From contig JAIYDP010000337.1 of the NCBI GenBank assembly GCA_027487435.1, forward strand, positions 1-64,000: a stretch of DNA of 64,000 nucleotides. The letters run 5' to 3'. Both the position numbers and the translations under genes were made by a program. Each line of letters starts with the position of its first letter. The stretch's first letter is position 1. Under the pieces are notes generated by a model. The model ran no database searches and had not been told where the DNA came from. It saw nothing but the letters and a program-made list of their open reading frames with translations. This document shows positions 35,401-46,139 of the stretch, piece by piece. Origin of the DNA: Verrucomicrobiaceae bacterium. Its GTDB lineage: Bacteria; Verrucomicrobiota; Verrucomicrobiia; Verrucomicrobiales; Akkermansiaceae.

Positions 35401-36535
35401 AGGCCTCCACCCTGCGCAACAGCGCATTTCCACTATCCGCTAGCGCAGAGGCTGTGCTCTCGATGACCTCTTTGGCCTCGCGTACAGCGTCCATCTTCGC
35501 AGCGACTGCACCATCCCGCGCCCTCTCAACAGACGAGCGGATTTCCGCCAGCGCGACGTCCATGTCGGACATGCGAGCAAAGAGTGCGTCTCGCTCGCGC
35601 CTGTCTGCGCCAGCGAGGGTAGAAAAGCCCTCTCGGTCCCTCTCCGCAACTTCAGAAATCGCACGACTCAAGTTTCCGACAGCAGATCGGACTTCTTCTG
35701 AAAGCGCTGCGCTGGAAGCTTTGACAAGAGTGTTTATCTCTTCCTCTTTGCGCGCAAGAACGCCGCGAAGGCTTTGCACGTGAGAATCCACGGCAGCCTC
35801 GGCTGCAAGCATCCGCGCAGTCGTGGTTGCTTCGGCCGCACGCATACGGTCGGCGAGGTCCTCCAGCGCCGACATCGAGGCCGCCGCTTCCACTGAGGCC
35901 CCGCCGCTTATGTCGCGTCGAGATGATTGGTCCCGAAGCTGTCGCACCTCTTCAGCAGACGTCCGAGCGGATGATTCTAATGACGCAGTCCGGAATGTGA
36001 TGTCTCGAATTGCGGTCTCTTGAGCTTGCATCCACGATCGCAAAATCGCACTGACGTCGTCAAGAGGCTCGCCTCGTTGCGACAGCGCGTCGGAAACTCT
36101 CTCCATCACCCTGCTTTCAATTCTGTACAGCTCCTCAGACCTCGCAGCCCCGTGTATCTCAGCTCGAACAGCAGCGACTTCTATCTCCAGGGCATGGAAG
36201 CGGGGAAGGAGGGCATCGACAACTCTTTCGACTCGGGCTGGCTGCAGGGGGTCCAGGTCGAACAACGGGGGTGGAATAGGAAGTGGGGGCTTATCATGGC
36301 GCACTGCTCCAGCAGATCTGGAGCGCACAGACCGCGGGCGGCCACTTCAAAATGAGCCTTTGGCGAGCATTGTGTACTTCTGCACTTGCTCGACAGGTCG
36401 GTCGTCAAAAAATCGGTCTGGTTCTGGCTCTACCTGCAGTGATATCTGGGACATTAAGATAGCCACACCGATGTCTACTGGATCCTCCAATGGCGGCAAT
36501 TGTCGGGGTGGCGTAGGCCTCTCAAATTCTGCCAT
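32421..36535 (-). CDS. Large coiled-coil protein, unknown function
   Basis: Protein of about 1,280 residues, not assigned to a family. The N-terminus is non-coiled: MAEFERPTPPRQLPPLEDPV, ILMSQISLQVEPEPDRFFDD, then a 34-nt intron and a Pro-rich stretch HDKPPLPIPPPLFDL. From about 36.2 to 32.7 kb it is near-continuous heptad-like helix rich in Ala, Arg, Glu, Ser and Val, with recurring short phrases (ALEDLADRM, AEAAVDSHVQ, VEASERAVSAGF). Introns 35082-35127 (46 nt) and 34781-34809 (29 nt) flank an exon in another frame; they sum to 75 nt, so a naive frame reads through wrongly. The last intron precedes DIVEAQVSCAVRGATAALD and an acidic tail ending ELEGSTADAAE. GC content is clearly higher than in neighbours. 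The DPVDIGVAI/DRP pattern is vaguely like radial-spoke proteins; an axonemal role is only a guess. Confidence 0.75.
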
Positions 36536-36764
36536 TCTTCTTTTTTGGTCGATCTGAGCGGCTAGTTCTACAGAACGTTATCAAAAGTAGCGAAAATGAC
36601 ACGTTGCGAGTAAAGGCGCTGACGCTGACGCTTTCTTGCTATATCGTCGTCCTTAGAGATCAGATAATTCAAAAGAATGGGAATACGGCCATGTGACGTT
36701 GCCTAAACTACTCTAATTTTGTTCATTAAAGTCATGATGTTTGTTTTAGTGAGTTTAGCAGCGG

Positions 36765-38757
36765 ATGCAATTATCAAAGAGTATGATTTCGAAGGGAAAT
36801 GTGACTCTATCAAAGAAATTCAAAATTCTCGGCTTTCTTGAAACAAAAAAAAGTCGCTTGTACCGTGTGGATCTTAAATTGGCACAGTGAATGCAACTTT
36901 CGGGAGCGTTGCTTCCGCTATCGGGTACCGAAAACGATTGATCTCTCATCATTTAGCGGCAACGTTGACCCAAAAACATGTTTCGAGACTGGATTTGTTA
37001 AAGTCCTTGATTCTATCCCAGCGGGTGCTGTCGATCAATTCGCCTTCCAAAGATGAAATCTTGGTTAATTCCCAGTTCTGCTCATAACTGCAAAGTTGTT
37101 ATTCGACTCCGCTTCAATGGTTTGTCTGCGATTTTTTGACGATGGGCGACTCTCTAGAATAAAATTTCGAAGTCCTGGCCAACAACTTTTGTTTCGTCCC
37201 TCAGATGGTAACCTTATGTTTGCCGCGCCTCAGAATTGAAGGATTTATTGCTGGGAATTGTGCGTATCTGTGCGGGGCCACTCTAGAAATTGTATTTGCA
37301 GAACCCAAGTCAAGCATTCTGAGTCGTTCCAACATGGAGTCATCAGGCGGCATCAAAGTGGTGCGCTGTGTCTTATTCTTACTCGGAGGTCCATTACGTA
37401 TCTACTCGCCCATATTCAGTCCAGAGCGTTGTGGGCCTCGCTCCTCTGCTGGTTGCTGCGATGGGTGAGGGCGTCGTGCTCATCAGCAGCATCGTCAAGG
37501 CTGAAGGGTCCTCCATGTCCCCATCTTCATCACACCTTAGCGGAGAGGGGTACGCCCTCGTTCACAAACAAGTGCTTCAAAGCGGGATACCCAGGGCTCA
37601 TTTCGTCGATGCGACCTCATCGACAATCTCATTTTTGATGGAGCCCAAATTTGAGGGCCCTCTTTCCCTTACTGCGATTCAATTCAGCGGTGAAGTGAGA
37701 AATGCAGTCAGCCTTGACGGCGTCGGCGGAGAGGACGTTTTGTGTGCGGCAATCCTGCGCATTTCCGTTCGAAGTGACGTGTTGTTGGCTTACCCTTAAG
37801 GATTCATGCGGTGTCGTTGCTTTAAGAGATCGACTCCAAGTCTTTGAGGGCTGCAAACTAGTCGCCTCCCAGCGTTGTTCAGATGTTTGCCCGTTCAAAG
37901 CGCACTTACGCGAGCAGGTCCTGGCTCTTGTGCCACATCCGTCAGGGTTGTGTTTTGCTGCGATTCAAGTCGATGGGACCCTCACCTTGTTCGATGGTCG
38001 CTTGAGTATGTTTGGTCGTATCTAAGATCTGAATGGTTCCTTCAGGAACCCTCATGACGACCCTTCCCAGCGAGTACGGCATGAACGTCACCGTGTCCTC
38101 CATCCACCTATTTTTGTTTGATTGTGGTAGAAAAGTCCCTCCGTTTCGAACCGCTTGGGTGTTGGATGGTCAGCGCCTGATGACAAGTTTCGAATGGTAA
38201 TTCATCGTTGCTCAAGTTTAGACCACAGGACGTCCTTGAGTTTCTTCTCACTCGGCTCCATCTCCGCACCAAGGCTTGTCCACACTTTTGTAAACCAAGG
38301 CTCCATCCTTGACGTTGTTGCGATGTGCGAGCGCCCTCACCTCTCAGGCAGTGCTCTCGGCGCTGGAATGTCCGCCGAGTCGCGACCAAGAGGCTGCTCG
38401 CGAGATTGCGTTGGCTGCGTTCCTGCAGGAGTTCAGAGGACAGCCGCTGCGCTCTGACTTGATGAGTTTTGAACCTCCTCTGAGTTGGTGACTTCATTAG
38501 GTTGCTTAAAAATTCTTCGCGAGAGAAGGGCGTCTTCGCCCTCCATCAGTGCGACTGTAACAAACGCCGAAATTCTTTTGTTTGCGTTGATCTCTCTTGT
38601 CCGAAAGCTGACATGGCAGTCGAGGAATCCCAACGACGACCTAGCCTCCCAATTTGACAATTATATCACAACGCTGTTATTTCGCCATGAATTCTTTATA
38701 TGTATGATACACAGAAACATCGCAGCAGTGCTCACTGGCGGACCTTCATCTCCATGA
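36765..38757 (+). CDS. NUP160-like nucleoporin, beta-propeller part (short)
   Basis: Candidate Y-complex nucleoporin. The ATG at 36765 gives MQLSKSMISKGNVTLSKKFK; the first 600 bases have uncertain introns. Recognisable stretches are MVCLRFFDDGRLSRIKFRS, VVGLAPLLVAAMGEGVVLIS, then after a 35-nt intron DSCGVVALRDRLQVFEGCKL (family sLcrDhkLRvW) and HPSGLCFAAIQVDGTLTLFD. After it DQEAAREIALAAFLQEFRGQ leads via a 36-nt intron to SCLKILRERRASSPSIS and TNAEILLFALISLVRKLTW, matching the post-propeller segment of NUP160 (iRr..vS......E.l). Family members are about 1,400 residues; this frame ends after about 600, at TGA 38755-38757, with the alpha-solenoid missing, and overlaps the PDK1 coding end by 26 bp. 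Alternative: another propeller protein. Confidence 0.5.
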
Positions 38758-40657
38758 TCCGATGCACCCAGGCCTCAGCACCGTCGGAGGGGTCCTCGAG
38801 GTAGTACTTTCGCCCCGGCTGCCGACTAAGCTCTTGCCTGCTGAAAGACATACCACGCTGATGATAAACTTACGCGACGTCTTAAACATCGGCTCCATCG
38901 TGTCGACCCATGGGACTTCTCCTTTTACACGCCGCGTCTGGGGGTCCACGTAGAAGAGCCGCGGCCGATCGGTCAAGATAAAATGGCGCTGCTTGACTGA
39001 GAATAGGCCCCTTCGCTTGATTATGAGGCCGGCTTTGACAACCTTCTCTCCTGGCTGCAAGAACTCTTTCCTGTGCGTTTCAGGGGTATAGAAGAGATGT
39101 AAACCATGGGATTGATAGCTCGTCATCGATGCTTTCAGAGAGAGCAACCGTGAAGCGAGGTTTAATCACGTAAGGCTCCGGAACGGGAGCAGGAGAGCCA
39201 GGTAGTCCGTCAAAATCAACCTCGAAAAGTCAAAACGTGGCGTGGGATCAAACAGATTCAAAAAATCGGTGACTTCGAATAGCAGCATAGTCGACCATGA
39301 ACCCTTGAGGCCCTGCACCAAGCCGATTCTCCGGGTCCAACACCTGTGCGTGAGTGTGTGATTCGAGCTGTGACTGACAAGTAATTTTGATATGAGATCC
39401 TTCGCGTCAGCGGGGAAGGGGTCAGGGAAGTGGAGGTCAAGGGAGAGGATCCGCTGGAACGTCAAGTACCTGACGTATAAGCCTCGTTATCGGACACATA
39501 GGACTCGCTGTCGCCTTTAAAAGGAGTGACCCCAGCGAAAAATTGATAAATAATACAACCCAACGCCCAGATGTCGGAACTGAAGAGTGAGTGCAAGACT
39601 GAATCCGGTGTAACCTTTGATTCGAGCCCAAGTCCTTCAGCACCTCAGGGGACACATACTCCGCAGTCCCGCAAAATGTTGTTCGCCGCTCTTCCTCAAT
39701 GTCAGAACTAAAAAGAAGAGGCGGCAATTTGATTCAATCGAGAAGAGAGGGGAGGGTCACCTCCGCTGTCGGTTCGCACTGCCGTGCCAAAGTCTGTCAA
39801 CTTGATATGCGATGACTTCGTTAGCAGAATGTTTTCTGGTTTGAGGTCCCTGTGCATGATGTTCTTAAACATCAAAAAAGAGAGGAGGCGCATACCTTTG
39901 AATGAAGATATTGAAGGACATTCAATATTTCTGCGGCATAGAAAGTAGCTGCGGTCTCGCACAAGGTGCCGTGCTCTCTGATCAAGTCGTACAGTTCTCC
40001 CCCTTGAGCCAACTCGAGGACGAAGTAGAGATTGTCCCTGTCCTTGAAAGTCCCGTAGAGTTTGATAACGTTGGGGTGACGGAGAGAGTTGAGAATATCC
40101 CGCTCCATCATCACGTACTTCTCCTTCTTCTCTTTGATAATATGGTGCTTTTCCATAACTTTAATTGCATATTCCTCTCCCGTCGCCTTCCGCGTCGCGT
40201 GAACAACCTGGATGCGTCATGTTTACTCGTCTGTGGATGAGACTCTTGAGTACGCTCCTTCTCCAAGAAGGCGACCAAATTCAAACTCCGAAACAGAAAG
40301 GGCTTCTCGCTTTGGAGTTGAAGGCTGTCCATCAGATTCTTTGCTAACAGATCTTCGAGACTTCGAGCTTCGCCTTGTTTCAGACGCTGATGCTCGCCGC
40401 TCCATTGTTTCATCAGAAGGATCGTTCTTCGTAGAGTCGCGTCTAGGATTATCCTTTGGAACTTCAGACTCTGTTTGCTCGCTCGAAGTAGATATCAGTT
40501 TGGCGGGTTCTGCATCGACGGTACTCTTGTCGAGGGTTGAAGGTATGCTCGAGTCTCGGGACACAGGTTGGTAGTCCTTTTCAGCCCCTGGCTCGTTGCC
40601 AGAGTCCAACTTATTCAACGCTGCCCTGCTATCTGCCTCTGAATCCTGGTCAGCCAT
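38732..40657 (-). CDS. PDK1: PDK1-like AGC protein kinase with PH domain
   Basis: 3-phosphoinositide-dependent kinase that phosphorylates the activation loop of AGC kinases at membranes. The ATG at 40657 ([20 protein letters not shown]; an earlier non-ATG frame extends to 40699) is followed by a Ser/Glu-rich tail of about 130 residues. The kinase domain starts [15 protein letters not shown], then [33 protein letters not shown], the catalytic [21 protein letters not shown] and the activation loop [15 protein letters not shown] (PDK1 usually GTAxYVSPELL). The PH domain near the C-terminus is typical of PDK1: [36 protein letters not shown], ending [20 protein letters not shown]. At least seven short introns. 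Divergent from the 40857 gene by 199 bp. Confidence 0.88.
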
Positions 40658-40856
40658 GACCTGAAGCGGTCTTTTTACGACTAACAGAGAAGATAACAAC
40701 CAGCTAAAGTTGTCGGGATGTGGCTTCGTCGTGTTGCAATCAAAATAACATGATGAGATAGAGACAAAAAAGATTTTAGCAGAATATCACCCCTTTGTCA
40801 ACTAAAAATCAGAGGCATCTCTAACATTCAAATCATTATTGATTTACGTCCAACGG

Positions 40857-41680
40857 ATGCCGCTGCAAGCAGATGGTCGAATTGCTGTAGCAGAAGGGCT
40901 CTACTCCGATCTGTCCAGATCTCTTGGTCCAAATATGCCACTCTTTGAAAGGACTGTTCCTTTGAGGCAAGTTTCTCGAGGCGCCTTGAATTCGACAATG
41001 TCATCAACGTCACGAAGTCAACTAAGGAGCGGAAACTCTGTCTCGTTCCCTCCTCTTCTCCAGGTTGTCTATTCATTTACATGTTTGTTTTTTTGCCTCA
41101 CTTATGTATTTCGGATGATGAGCTCTGTGTGGTCTAATCTATGAAGAACTGGTCGCTCCGACAGAAGGACGAGGTCGTGCAGAAAATCGACCGGCCAATA
41201 GTCATAAGTGGCCAAATGAAAAAAGAGCTCTCTGTTTTGCTAGGAGAAGACAAAGTCAAGCTGCTTGAAGATTCTATTGGAATTCAAGAAAAAGCTGTGA
41301 GAGGAAACCCAGGTCCCGATTTCGTAGCTCCTCCAGTATGGAAAAATGCTTGGGGCGACAATGTCGCCAGACCAAAGTACCAGATTGATCCAAGGCCACA
41401 TCCGTCAAAGATCCATGGGCAGATTTATTGGCCAAATATGACAAACGACCAAGCGAAATTTCCTGTGAAAATAGAATTACCTGAGGAAGTGACAGATTTG
41501 CAAAGTTGGCTACGGAGATATGGGGAGCCCACTCCGGACAAGATACCTACTGGAACCATGACGACCTTCGAGAAGTCAAGAAAGAGAGTTGGAAAGGAGA
41601 AGAGCCAATCTGTGGGAATGGTTCACAAAGTGTCCGGCCGGGAATGGAGACAAGTGTATGATAAAATTGTAAAACATTGA
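40857..41680 (+). CDS. Conserved-looking protein of unknown function
   Basis: Two-exon gene of about 250 residues that I do not recognise. Exon 1 starts MPLQADGRIAVAEGLYSDLS and ends SGNSVSFPPLLQ; an intron of about 84 nt (gttgtctattc.. to ..tatgaag), longer than usual here, joins NWSLRQKDEVVQKIDRP. The second part is soluble and polar with Pro/Trp-rich motifs: GNPGPDFVAPPVWKNAWGDN, HPSKIHGQIYWPNM, LQSWLRRYGEP, ending REWRQVYDKIVKH. No signal peptide, membrane segment or catalytic motif is seen. The Trp/Pro spacing suggests a peptide-like scaffold or a flagellar/basal-body protein, but this is not supported by a family match. Confidence 0.6.
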
Positions 41681-41718
41681 CAGAACTCTAACGTTGGCAA
41701 AGTTTGTTAGTTTATTTT

Positions 41719-41756
41719 GTCATGTTTGACATGACCTGCGGAAATCCTGCGGAAAT
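41719..41756. promoter_or_regulatory. Inverted repeat and tandem 11-mer upstream of RPS19
   Basis: gtcatgt-ttg-acatgac (41719-41735) is a 7-bp inverted repeat with 3-nt spacer. It runs straight into two tandem copies of cctgcggaaat (41735-41745 and 41746-41756). The block is 63 bp before the RPS19 ATG in a 138-bp gap, where the ribosomal-protein promoter must lie. Candidate transcription-factor sites for coordinated ribosomal protein expression. Confidence 0.42.
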
Positions 41757-41818
41757 CCAACACACAAGCCCCCGAATCCTCAGGTGACGTCGTCACTCAA
41801 CTCGGTTAACCTTCCAGA

Positions 41819-42361
41819 ATGGCTTCTCAACTCCGAGGTGTTAATGTGAAGGACGTGAATGCACACTCTTTCATCGCAGCTCTGTCCAAGCACTTCAAGA
41901 AGAATCCCAACGTTAACATCCCTGACTGGGTGGACCTTGTGAAGACTGGTGTGCAGAAGGAGCTTGGCCCTCTGGATGAGGACTGGTATTACACTCGCAT
42001 GGGTAAGGTTTTCTCCTCTACTTCTACGTTTATTCTGTTCCGTTTTGTTGTAGAAGACTAAGTTCACAGCGGCTATTGCTCGCAAGCTCTACGTCACTGG
42101 CGATGTTGGCGTTGGCACCTTCCGCGTCATTTTCGGTGGCAACAAGAACCGTGGTGCTCGCCCCGCTCATTTCTGCCGTTCCTCTGGCGCCGTCATCCGG
42201 AACTGCCTCCACAGCCTCGAGGGCCTTAAGCTCGTAGAAAAGGGACCCAAGGGGTACAAGTGTTTTGTCATTTCTGACAATGCAGTGCTCGTCGTCTGTC
42301 GAAGGAGGGTCGCCGTGAGCTTGACCGCATTGCCTCTGACCTTGTCAACTCGAAGAACTAA
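41819..42361 (+). CDS. RPS19: 40S ribosomal protein S19 (eS19)
   Basis: Small-subunit ribosomal protein. The ATG at 41819 gives MASQLRGVNVKDVNAHSFIA, then VNIPDWVDLVKTGVQKELGP and DEDWYYTRMGK. Intron 1 (about 46-52 nt, from gttttctcctc to tgtag or tagaag) leads to TKFTAAIARKLYVTGDVGVG and FRVIFGGNKNRGARPAHF. Intron 2 (32 nt, gtacaagtg to aatgcag) restores EKGPKGARRLSKEGRRELDR, ending IASDLVNSKN. Length of about 150 residues and all blocks are normal for eS19. Codon use is strongly C/G-ending compared with neighbours, as expected of a highly expressed gene. Confidence 0.97.
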
Positions 42362-42421
42362 ATGAAGGAAAGTTGGAAGTAAATTCTGAGGGCTTGTGTT
42401 ACTCTTTTTTCTACACAACCC

Positions 42422-43824
42422 CTAGCTAATCTCAATCAATAGACTCTTATTCATTTCCATGTCATCTCTCTTTCGATCTCTTGCGCGCTTCTCCTGCAGC
42501 CAAGTGATCATGTAGTACAAGGCGGCAATCAAAACCGCGCCAGAAATACTCGCACCAACAATCTCTCCAGCTTTGTCCCCCTTGTTGATTTCAGGAAGGT
42601 TGCCGTATCCTATTGTCGGGTCCCTGTTACAGTCAATGACTGAAGTTGCTCTGTGGGCACCAGAAGATTCTTTGCGGTTGGGGGAACTGCCAGGGAGTTG
42701 AAAACGTAAAAACCAGCCGACTTAGCGACGCCGTGGTGGAGTTTCCGAGAGCCTGAGTGTGGGTAACATGTAGAATTGTCATTACTTTGATAATTGGGTT
42801 GTCAGCTGCGACGCCATCCCAAGGGACTTGGGGCTTGAGCATAGCGGCGATAGGGATGTCCAGCACCCCATCGCCTTTAGCGAGGGAGTTCCATGAAAAG
42901 AATCCATCGCGAAGCTGCATCATCGAGGTCGAAACCTAACCCATCAGCTTCGCTCACTGTCGCCCAAGACCATCTGACCTGCATCGTTGCTTGGCGTCAT
43001 GAGGAGGGAGTCGATGGCGAGGAGAGATGACTGGGACGAAAACGGGAAGTTGTTGATTCTGATTTCGATGTCGTTCGTCCGCGAAGAGACGGCGACCCCG
43101 GCGACGGTGCGCTGGGTCTTTGTGGCGGTGATGGCCTAAAACTGAATGAGAGTGTGATCAGCATCGACGCGGGGGACCGTGGCAGCAAAGAAGTTGTTAA
43201 AGGACGAGAGCTCGACTGAGATGAAGGGGCTGCGCGGTTCAGGGCTGCGGAGGAGTCACACGTTGTCTCCAAACACTGAGGCGTCGAGAAAGACGTGTTG
43301 GTGGCGCTGTAGTTCGCCAGCACTTCGTCCCCGGCGTCAAATCTCAGCCGTCAGCGCCGCGCGTAAGAGTCAACATGCGGTTGTTGTTTCGGTCGCTAAA
43401 TTCGAACAAAGACGTGACAACCCACGTGCATTGCCACCGCAGGAGGGCAGAGAGTGAATCCAAGGCCATTCCCCCTGCCGTCCCGTTTGCAGCAAGAGTC
43501 CTCAGAGACGCCCATGCGGAGGAAAAGTTGGAGCAAGAGTTGTCGAAGAGAGCGAACGCAAAAGTGGGGGTTGCCCTGTTCGGGCGTGAGGGGGGCACCA
43601 AGACAGAGTCACCATGAGGACACGACGGTGACAAAGACGTCGCGGCCATCGCCGGGGACGGCAATGAGCGCTGCGGAGCCGCAGGCTTGAGAGGACACGT
43701 TGGTGCATGTCGCTGGCGACGAGTAGCACTGGGCGGGTTGAGAAGGAGGGGAATTTTCAAAAAGGACCAACGGCTGAGCGGTCACCTGCAAGACGAAGCA
43801 GAAAATAGCGACAGCAGCTCTCAT
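42422..43824 (-). CDS. Type I membrane glycoprotein, unknown family
   Basis: The ATG at 43824 begins a signal peptide (MRAAVAIFCFVLQVTAQ). The ectodomain is Ser/Thr/Ala-rich with several N-x-S/T sites (TNVSS, SNFSS, ANGTAG) and Cys residues (QCYSSPATCTNVSSQACG). Following blocks across short introns are FAFALFDNSCSNFSSAWASL, FEFSDRNNNRMLTLTRG, RTVAGVAVSSRTNDIEIRIN, RDGFFSWNSLAKGDGVLDIP and AGFYVFNSLAVPPTAKNLLV. The C-terminus has one membrane helix, GEIVGASISGAVLIAALYYM, and a basic cytosolic tail (KRARDRKRDD). No known domain was recognised. First of three consecutive secretory-pathway genes. Exon joins in 43.0-43.4 kb are uncertain. Confidence 0.62.
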
Positions 43825-44167
43825 CCCATTCGTGCTCTAACAGAATGAACCGACAGTCTTTCAAAATGGAGATTGAGTGCTGGCACTGCGAGAGTCCCCT
43901 CGGGACACAATAATCACGTCGAAAAAATTCGCCGCAAGCGCCGCACCAACGGTCGCCTTGCGCCTGGCTCTGACCTGCCGCGTGCCTTGATGGTTTGTTT
44001 CCCGCAGCGAGAGAAGAAATTTAACAAGTTTGCTTTTCTTCAGCCGACGCCATCGCAAGTCCACGCGCCATCCACAGCTTGTGCCCCCACTTCCTTTCGT
44101 AACTTGTGCTCCGTCCTGTGTGCAACGCAACTAACCGCAGAATGAACTTGTGCACAGTAGTTTCTTG
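43825..44167. other. Spacer with a possible tiny zinc-finger-like ORF
   Basis: 343 bp between two minus-strand genes. A plus-strand ATG at 43867 opens MEIECWHCESPLGTQ then stops; a second frame continues HVEKIRRKRRTNGRLAPGS. A spliced small gene is conceivable but I could not build a convincing GT-AG model or match a family. It should hold the promoter of the 43824 gene and the 3' UTR of the BPI gene. Confidence 0.3.
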
Positions 44168-46098
44168 TCACACCTTGGGATCCTCAAGGAAGGCTTCAGC
44201 GTAGTTGAAATGGACCCCCCGTAGCTAGCCAACAGGAGAAGGCAACATGGGATCAGCGAGCATGGACGAGAGCGCTCGAATAGCGCGATCTGACAGAATG
44301 GACCAACAACTTTTACTTCACAGCAGGCGAGTCGGTTTATACTCCAGGTCAGAGCTGACCGCAACATAGCCCTATGCAACGTCACTTCAAGAGGGGGAAT
44401 AGCTACGTCATTGATCACAAACGAGGGGTTGACCAACACGACGCCATCCACGACGGGGATGACGACTCCAGGTGCGAGGAGTTTGTTGATGAAAGGTACC
44501 ATGAAAGAGGACACAACTTCGTTCAGGACGACGTTGAGCTGCACCTCGTCGACGGGGCCAATGTAACTCTTCTGCAGGCGTTGGAAACGGAGGCAGACAG
44601 CTGTCACGGAGATCGTGAAATTCGCGCCACCAGACGTGATGGTTGGAATGATCTTTGAGTTCGTCACGGAGATCTGAAGCTTGAGGGGGAAAGAGGTAAG
44701 GGCATGAACTGTCGCTGCACCATACGCATCAGCTTTGAGAGCGATCGCCTCAGTTACAGCGCCCCCATCGAGAACGACGGAGATGTTGAGCTCGCAGAGG
44801 GCCTTCATGCTCATGCCTGCAGCAGCTCAGAGGTGCCATTGCACCGACAAACCACTCGATGCGGAGATGGAGACAACTGGGAGTGTGACGGCTGCGCCGT
44901 CCAAAACAATTAAGCGGTCTGGGTACTTCTGATATAGCTCTGGCAGCACATCTGAGAGAAGTCAGCTCTCGCTGACCAGACTGACGCAGACCCTGCATCG
45001 CTGTCGTATTAAGACGCACTGTGAAGTTGGACGGCAGGTCCTTATCTTCCAACTTGCCAAAAAGCTTGCCGGCGTTGAAGTACACGAACGACGCGCTGTT
45101 GAACGTGTAATCCGACACAAAAACTTCCATCATCCGTCCGCTTACCCCATCAGGCATCACAGGTGCAGAAATGGGGTCCTCTGAGTGCGCGTTGATGTGG
45201 TACACTTCGCCGTCGTGTGAAGTCACAATGCGCGAAGTGGTTACCAAGGGGTTGCCGATGAGAGCGAATTGAAGTTCTGCCGTGTGGTCGATGGCCTCGT
45301 CCATTTGGACGGTCGCGAGGTACGCATTGACCGTGGACGCAACGTTATCGCGTACTGCGCCAGCAAGCGACTGACGGATGGAGCTTTTGATATCACCGGC
45401 GAAGGAGTTCACGAAAAGGTTGTAGAGCCACGAGGCCCCCCCATGGAGATGTACATCTTTGAAACGAGTCAGCTGGGAGCAAGAGGAGTCGACACGTACC
45501 GACGTGACCAACTTGGACGTCAACGTTTGCAATTGCAATGCTTGCGCGTTGGTTGACAGCGTAAAGCGAGGCAGAAAAGGCGATGGATACCCCAGACACG
45601 TCAAGGTCAGCACTGCCGGAGTCGCTTGCTGCCCAAGTCTTGTAGTGCCAATGCATGTTGACCTTAGCCGAAACTCCTGTCGCGGCAATCTGTAATCCCA
45701 CTCCCGAGAGAATCTGAGCAGAGACAGGGCCGAGGGAAAGGCTAACAGCGCGGATGCTGGTAAGATCGTACTGGATCTTGCCAATTGGTGTCGCTGAAAG
45801 GTTGGCGCATACTCGTAAGAAACACTTACAGGTGCTCCCGGATATATCAGGACAAGGGAAACTACGAAATTAAACGGAATCACATCAAAACCAGTGGTCT
45901 CTGTTGATCAGGAAACCGTACCTTTGGAGCTTGGGTAAAATAATTTGAACTGCCGTGTCCTTGATCTTGTTTACAGCGTCCTATGAACGTTAAAACATCC
46001 ATGTGCTCAGTTACTTGCGTCAGGGAAATTTTGAGCCCAGGGTTCCGAGCAAAACAGGACACTAGGCAAAGCCCAACCAAAAGGAAAACAATCTTCAT
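44168..46098 (-). CDS. BPI/LBP/CETP family secreted lipid-binding protein
   Basis: Secreted boomerang-shaped lipid/lipopolysaccharide-binding protein. The ATG at 46098 gives signal peptide MKIVFLLVGLCLVSCFA, then GLKISLTQ and, after a 34-nt intron, DAVNKIKDTAVQIILPKLQ. The N-terminal barrel shows IQYDLTSIRAVSLSLG, VNMHWHYKTWAASDSGSADL, and the family segment DSSCSQLTRFKDVHLHGGAS with WLYNLFVNSFAGDIKSSIRQ. The C-terminal barrel includes SDYTFNSASFVYFNAGKLFG, then VLNEVVSSFMVPFINKLLAP and IPVVDGVVLVNPSFVINDVA, typical of the BPI2 domain. The end is best read as GVHFNYAEAFLEDPKV before TGA 44168-44170. About nine short introns. In animals these proteins bind bacterial lipids; here the role may be bacterial recognition or lipid transfer (inference). 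Confidence 0.83.
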
Positions 46099-46139
46099 TT
46101 TTAACAATTAACGATATCAACTTTAGAGTAATATCAAAC
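46099..46139. promoter_or_regulatory. 41-bp bidirectional promoter/5' UTR
   Basis: AT-rich 41-bp gap between the start codons of the divergent BPI (-) and DUF4215/cadherin-like (+) genes (tttttaacaattaacgata and so on). Both products enter the secretory pathway, so shared control is plausible but unproven. Confidence 0.45.

Noticed and set aside
32708-36328. Reading the coiled-coil gene as one uninterrupted 1,206-codon frame
   Set aside because: The segment between 35.13 and 34.78 kb becomes Cys/Gly/Pro-rich and non-helical in that frame; two short introns restore the heptads.
45960-46020. A 16-nt intron in the BPI gene
   Set aside because: An upstream donor (gtaactgag) gives a normal 34-nt intron in phase.
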